Origin: Lasiosphaeria ovina
Taxonomy: Eukaryota; Ascomycota; Sordariomycetes; Sordariales; Lasiosphaeriaceae
Direction: 5' to 3'
NCBI GenBank assembly: GCA_033439765.1
Contig: JAULSN010000012.1
Location: forward strand, 620,001 to 684,000
Length of the DNA stretch: 64,000 nucleotides
Shown: in pieces, positions 59,282 through 64,000 of the stretch
Layout of the letters: each line of letters opens with the position of its first letter
How positions within the stretch are numbered: the first letter of the stretch is position 1
Position numbers and translations under genes: made by a program
Notes under the pieces: model-generated
Database searches by the model: none
What the model was told of the DNA's origin: nothing
Seen by the model: the letters and a program-made list of their open reading frames with translations, nothing else

Positions 59282-60597
59282 TCACTCCTGCTTAGTAGAA
59301 CTAGGATATATGAGAAGCACAGCACACTCCACACTCTCGCGCATCTTGGAAACTTGATCAACCCTTCCGAGCTCGAATGCTGCGTGTGGGCAAACTGGGT
59401 TTGTATAATCAATCATGTCTTTGTAAGCACAAGCAAGCCACTAGCGGATCAGGGAGGCACCTAGGAGGTAGGTAATTATAATAGCACTCACAGGTCGAAA
59501 CACCTTTCGCATTATCAAACCCCTTGAACAACAACACATCGTCGCTGGTCTGATTGTTGACGAAGTACCAGATATGCCGGGGGTTGTGAAAGACGTTGTA
59601 CGTCTCAGAGACCCCGTAGGACCACACATTGTATGTCGCCACAAGATCCGACGATTCATTGACCGAGCTTGCATCGCAGAGACCAAGCGGCCAGTCTTTG
59701 ACAGCTGTTCCACAGAGAGGTCTCCACACCCTGCGTAAATAGCAGAATGGGTGATGATTTATTAGCAACGCCAGTGTAGAATGTGTGTGTGTGTGTGTGT
59801 GCTTTGGAGTAACCCTAACTTACTGGATGATTTGAACTCTCCTCTCATTCCAGATTCTATTTGCTATTGTTTCTTTGCCAGGCCCGCCAAAGACGGTTTG
59901 AATCGTCTCGTACGCCCGCCGCGGCGTGTAGTCTAGTGAGATGCAACGGGGGGGGGGGGGGTGCGGTTAATTAATTATTGTAATGTTTTCCTTTCTCTAA
60001 TGCACAGGCAAGCAAGGTTAGGTAGGGTAGACAGGTAGAGATTCCCTTACCACAATGAACACCTTAGACTAGTTGATCCGTCTCGGCTTCTGCACCTCCG
60101 CGTAGTTTTGCGGGGAAGCTCGGGTCGCGACTGCGAATCTGTGTAGAGAGGAGAGAGTGAGTTTTGCTTAAAAACCAAGGGAGGTTAGGTAGGTATGTAG
60201 GTAGGTGTGAACGAAGATGAAATGAACAGAAAAAAAAACGTACTGCTGCGTGCAGAATTTGCCCAGATTCGGCACCAGTCATTTCTAGCAGGGCTGTCTT
60301 TACATTCTCACAGTAGACTTGCTTCACCTTGGCTGTGTCGCGGAATTCGTCGTACTCTAAACTCATGGGGATTGAATTTGAAAGCTCTAATTCATTACGG
60401 TCCAAGGTAAATGGTTTCTGTTGTTGCTGTTCTGCTGTGTGCATGTCTCTGACTTTGATTCCCGAATAAGCGTGGCAGTCTTGGTTTGTTCGTTTACCTG
60501 CGGGGACATGGGATATTGGAAGGTTTAGGACATAAGGCTTCGTAGTTTGGTAGAGTGGGAGGTTTCTTAGATACCAGAAAGTGGTGGTTATTTCCAT
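59282..60597 (-). pseudogene. CmcJ/NvfI-type oxidoreductase interrupted by one in-frame TAA
   Basis: Exons 60597-60244, 60138-60051, 59932-59824, 59730-59492 and 59394-59282 join to a 300-codon frame matching the CmcJ/NvfI family along its length: TTTFWYLRNLPLY, FTLDRN, IRSRDPSFP, GVHCDYTP, VQIIQVWRPL, DWPLGLCD, HIWYFVNNQTSDDVLLFKGFD, PHAAF and RESVE near the end. Codon 143 (60066-60064) is TAA just before GVHCDYTP, where CAA would fit. No usable intron removes it. Introns contain a G13 run and a (GT)9 run. The family includes Fe(II)/2-oxoglutarate-type enzymes of natural-product pathways. Probably a recent pseudogene. Confidence 0.7.
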
Positions 60598-60707
60598 CGT
60601 CTTCTCCAATGTCCCAAAATTTAGGGAGGTAGTAGTTTATTGCAGTGCCAGGGCAGTGGATTGTATCCCGTCTTTATCTGTTGGAATAACGCGCATATCA
60701 GTCAAGG

Positions 60708-60786
60708 GGCTCTGCGGCTCAGCCGCACTGTGGCTGTGGTGGCGCCACGGCTCTGCGACTTAGCCACACCGTGGCTATGGTGGCGC
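60708..60786. repeat. 38-bp duplication differing only by transitions
   Basis: Units at 60708-60745 and 60749-60786 differ at five positions, all C/T or G/A. This is the pattern expected if RIP acted on the repeat. Confidence 0.85.
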
Positions 60787-61241
60787 AGGCCCAGATATCT
60801 GGAGCGGCCCGCTCAGGGGAACAGATAGATAGAACACACACAACGAATCCATCACTTGAACCACCAGCTTACGGCGCGCAGCGCACCTGTTGATTCCAGT
60901 ACCGGTACCCTGGTGATTCCAACACTGATCAGTGGTTAATTCACCACTATTGGAGCAGTCCAGCGCCACAGATCAGCAAGGTTCAACTAGAAGAGACAGC
61001 GCCGTAGAGACCGGTCGGCCCGGAAGCCGGCCCCTCCTACGAACCTGTGCTAAGGAAGGTATCCCCGCCTACGCAAGAGACGGTATAACGGAGCATTCGT
61101 GCCTCGAATCTCAAGCGCAGCCCGAGGACCTTCAAATCTACGGAAGAAGTGGCCGTGACCGACTCCCTGGCGTCACCTAGCCGTAGAGCGTCTACCACGC
61201 ACAGCTCACGCGATCAATTAATCGACCGACCGAGCAACAAC

Positions 61242-61260
61242 GTACGCGTTTAACGCGTAC
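61242..61260. repeat. 9-bp perfect inverted repeat around a single T
   Basis: gtacgcgtt-t-aacgcgtac. Arms match exactly; it is too short to judge function. It may be part of the element's non-coding leader. Confidence 0.8.
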
Positions 61261-61354
61261 ACCCTTCATTCCTTTATTACGCGCTTCACTTCTTCGTATT
61301 CCCTTGCTTTACCCTCTATTTCTTTTCGACCTTCCTTCGGTACTATTTTCCTAC

Positions 61355-61508
61355 TTTCCGAGCCTACCGACGGCTCTTCCAAGTCCTTCGTTTCCGAGCC
61401 TACCGACGGCTCTTCCAAGTCCTTCGTTTCCGAGCCTACCGACGGCTCTTCCAAGTCCTTCGTTTCCGAGCCTACCGACGGCTCCTCCAAGTCCTTCGTT
61501 TCCGAGCC
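61355..61508. repeat. 36-bp tandem repeat, four copies plus a partial
   Basis: Units start at 61355, 61391, 61427 and 61463 (TTTCCGAGCCTACCGACGGC..) with one C/T change in copy 4. Being a multiple of 3, the unit keeps one frame open on each strand (minus strand EPSVGSETKDLE). It lies just upstream of the gag-like frame. Confidence 0.95.
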
Positions 61509-61550
61509 TACAGCCCCTCCCCAGACCCCTTTACCTCCACGATAGCCACG

Positions 61551-62395
61551 ATGCCTGAAGACAAGAGTACCGGGTCCCCGGAACCCTCGCCTAGCCGACT
61601 GGCCTATGAAGAACCCCCCCGTAGCCCGGGACCCGCGATCCCACCCGACCTTCAGGGCGAAGTGGACCCTATAACCTGGGGCGAACTAACCAAGTTCGAT
61701 CAACTCACCTCACTAACGACCAAGCAGATCAGTGGCTACGTTCACTTTCTACTACAATGCTGGCAGAATAAGGCCCTGATAGGAAGATACGCGTGGGTAT
61801 AGTTCACTGAAGAATTCGGGTACTGGGATAGCGCCGCCTGGGCGAAGGTCCCGGGCCGAGCGTAGACCACCCTCCGTAACTGGCTCCGAGGCAACGGAGT
61901 CTTCGTGGCCGTAGACGGTGATAGGGTCTATAACAACCTATACCGGGCAGCTACGGCTAAGGACTTCCACCTCTAGTCCAACGTAGAGGTCAAATACGAG
62001 AAAGGACGGAGCAAGACCTTCAAGATGAATATCCTTGACCCTACCTTCCTTAGGGAGATCTAAGAACCTGACGACGACCTACCGGAACCCGAGAAGCCAC
62101 CTGTACGGCCGCTTCGGGAGTAGGAGCCCCTCCCCGCTATAGCACTACCGCTTCGGGAGCCCCTTACCGAAAGACCTTAACGTAGTCTCTAAGGGTAGGA
62201 CTTCCGGTACGGCCGCCCTCACTACCCGCCCGCATTAACACCACAAGACGCCCCCATCGCGAAGTAACTCACAGACCTGGCTAAGATGTATAACGACGAG
62301 ATGAAGTACGGCGGCGAGGTATACGATATACTCGCTTCTAAGCTAGTGATCTTCCAAGACTACTACCGCCGTCTTGGTATTTCTCAGGGCCAGTT
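61551..62395 (+). mobile_element. Retroelement gag remnant 1, multiple TAA/TAG stops, truncated by an insertion
   Basis: From the ATG at 61551 one frame runs about 280 codons if TAA/TAG codons are ignored: WGELTKFDQL, LLQCWQNKAL, NWLRGNGVFVAVDG and finally MYNDEMKYGGEVYD..KLVIFQDYY. The last part is typical of the gag-like N-terminal protein of ascomycete LTR retrotransposons. At least nine stops occur, all TAA or TAG, none TGA. The frame ends abruptly at GQFV where a TGTAAGG LTR-like start follows. A dead element. Confidence 0.65.
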
Positions 62396-62700
62396 TGTAA
62401 GGAAAGAGCACCCCAAGCACGTGCGCACACCTTTGTGTGCGCCCACCACCTGTCACCAACTGGCCAGACCACTGCCAGTTGGCACAGCTACTGCCGTCAT
62501 AAGGAACGGAGCCCCTGAGCATGTATATAAGCAGCGGCCCTCGCCCACCTTCCTTTGCGAGGGCCAGGTTGAAGTCTAACACCAATGCCACTCATTACTC
62601 GCCCTTCTTCTTGCCTATATTGTGACCACCTTAATTAGGCGTACCTGCCCTCTCTTATAATTCTTCAACCTCCCTACTACCGGTAACGATCGAGCCGGTC
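62396..62700 (+). mobile_element. LTR-like sequence of a second retroelement
   Basis: Begins TGTAAGG at 62396, interrupting gag remnant 1. It has a TATATAA box at 62524-62530 and pyrimidine-rich sequence after it. The 3' end is uncertain (a GGTAACGATCGAGCC stretch at about 62684 could be a primer-binding site). The partner LTR would lie beyond the window, so the call is provisional. Confidence 0.4.
62524..62530 (+). promoter_or_regulatory. TATA box in the putative LTR
   Basis: TATATAA within the LTR-like segment, about 200 bp upstream of the gag-like frame of the second element. Confidence 0.4.
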
Positions 62701-62729
62701 ACTATAGCAGGCAACACTCGTAGAAAGGG

Positions 62730-64000
62730 GAGAGCCACTCCTCAGGCCAGTTCAACCCAACAAGCGACCCTCGAGGATTTGAACGACCCCGTACAGGACT
62801 CTCCTACGCCCTCTACTAGTATGGATCCCCAGCAGTTCCAAGCCTTGATGTTGTAGGCGATGACTAACTTTTCTACCGGCCTAGGCAACCTTGGAACTAC
62901 TCTGGCTAACCTAGGACCTTAAGGAGGCCTATCCCGGCCGAAAGACGACCGCCCCCCTACCTACGCGGTTAGTAAGCTAAGGGTCAATGCCTCGTTCCAG
63001 GATAGGGAAGACTGGCTATAAGCCGTAGAATAAGGAAACGCTATACGCCAAGACCGACCTCAATAGCTCCAAGTCCAATGGGCCAGTACCTGGATGGAGC
63101 CGGAAACGCAGTAATAATGGCGGGCTTACTAGAAGCAGCTCCACGACGGGGACTTCGAACGAATCGTATAGTAGGAATTCAAGGACTACGTTACTTCGGA
63201 CTACCTTAGTAGCAAGACCGGAGAAGTCCAGGCATATAAAGACTGGCTAGTTTGTACCCAACGCGGGAGATCACCCCAGGAGTTCTATAGAGAGTGGGCC
63301 GCCCTAGTTAGACGACTCCCCGGAATGGATACCGAAAGCCCCTTTATAGTACAGGACTATTGGATCAAACTAGACCGTTTTTACCATAGCCAATACGCCG
63401 AGGCCGTCCCTAACGTCACCTCAGTAAAGGACTATACCGAATGGTACGAACGCATCTGGTTAACCCGGTCCTACCTACGGAACGGTAACGACAAAGAAAC
63501 CTACCGAAAGCGGATAGGCTCCCCCACTAGCCTCGATGAAGCCCGGAAACTACCACGTACTACGGAGGAAGCTTACTCCGGGCCCCGCTACGATAAAGCC
63601 CGGATCTAACGAAGGAAACTCCGGGATCTACTAATAAAGGATATACCTCCCACCCTAGTATAACTAGTTACCGGGTCCAACGCGCAGGCCCTTCTCCATA
63701 CTAGAGAGCCGATTACGTACTATAACTATGGTAAGCCAGGATACGTATAACGCTAATATACCCTCCTACGTACTACGGCCCTACCGGGCTCGGATACTAG
63801 GATCCAGAATATCGGTACGGAGAATAGTAAGGACCCCGGTAACCTATATCCGGAACCCTCCGACTTAGAAGACGACTCGGAAAACGAGAGGCGGTAGACG
63901 ACGACCCCGATCGATCTACCCAGGCCATCGTTAAGGGGGTAAAGCCGGGCCCTACCTTCACTATCTAAGGTAGCACTCGCTCCTAGCGCCGTGGCCAGAA
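62730..64000 (+). mobile_element. Retroelement gag remnant 2, multiple TAA/TAG stops, runs off the right edge
   Basis: A gag-type frame starts in the region RATPQASSTQQATLEDLND and includes MDPQQFQALML, FQDREDWL, WASTWMEPET, FKDYVTSDYLSSKTGEV, RSPQEFYREWAALVRRLPGMD and QYAEAVPNV. Stops are again TAA/TAG; no TGA was noted. The stretch 63325-63609 is open. Gag architecture with a retrotransposon-type core is likely; pol would lie beyond the window. The Gln-compatible position of the stops and high TpA content suggest RIP. Confidence 0.6.

Larger units (their letters stand above)
60598..61550. other. Boundary region between gene pair and retroelements
   Basis: Contains a 38-bp imperfect tandem duplication (60708-60786), a 9-bp inverted repeat (61242-61260) and four 36-bp repeats (61355-61498). 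Probably 5' sequence of the element whose gag begins at 61551. No intact gene. Confidence 0.45.

Noticed and set aside
61551..64000. Reassignment of TAA/TAG to glutamine in the element
   Set aside because: All nuclear genes in the window use TAA/TAG/TGA normally as terminators, and high TpA content makes RIP a simpler explanation.

Overview
The window looks like nuclear DNA of a filamentous ascomycete (Pezizomycotina, probably a Sordariomycete). Genes are GC-rich and cut by short introns of about 50-120 nt with GT..AG ends and CTAAC/CTGAC-like branch points. A dispersed 5S rRNA gene of the Neurospora type and a tRNA-Trp are present. The enzymes are typical of lignocellulose-degrading moulds, and the right end holds retroelements with RIP-like mutations. 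Exon models were built by hand from splice sites and reading phase; no transcript evidence was available.

Layout. 1-13.8 kb: an S/T/P-rich secreted protein running off the left edge, a polytopic membrane protein, a GPI-type Cys-rich surface protein, a Na+/H+ antiporter, a short-chain dehydrogenase, a secreted S53 (sedolisin) peptidase and a GH131 glucanase. 15.7-31.6 kb is an accessory-looking block with long non-coding spacers: a protein with an ADP-ribosyltransferase-like motif series, a small secreted Cys protein, a 1773-residue NACHT-ankyrin STAND receptor (NLR), an unknown 425-residue protein, a (GTGAGCC)32 satellite, and a protein joining a STAND-type N-terminal domain to a Ras-like GTPase. 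31.9-45.8 kb: a large membrane protein, a frameshifted small secreted protein, an HD-domain hydrolase, a vanillyl-alcohol-oxidase-type flavoenzyme with an 11-nt exon, 5S rRNA, a small membrane protein, tRNA-Trp and an AA9 lytic polysaccharide monooxygenase. 46.7-56.3 kb: housekeeping genes (mitochondrial malate dehydrogenase; P5A ATPase Spf1) and a disordered protein. 57.5-64 kb: an MFS transporter and a convergent CmcJ/NvfI-type oxidoreductase, each with a single in-frame stop, next to two retroelement gag regions full of TAA/TAG codons.

How the parts may work together. The AA9, GH131, S53 and VAO genes fit a saprotroph that breaks down plant walls, glucan, protein and lignin-derived phenols. 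The ART-like, NLR and STAND-N/Ras genes use domain types known from fungal non-self recognition; their proximity suggests, but does not prove, an immunity or incompatibility island. The MFS and CmcJ-type pair looks like a small secondary-metabolism module that may have been inactivated by C-to-T mutation beside RIP-affected transposons.
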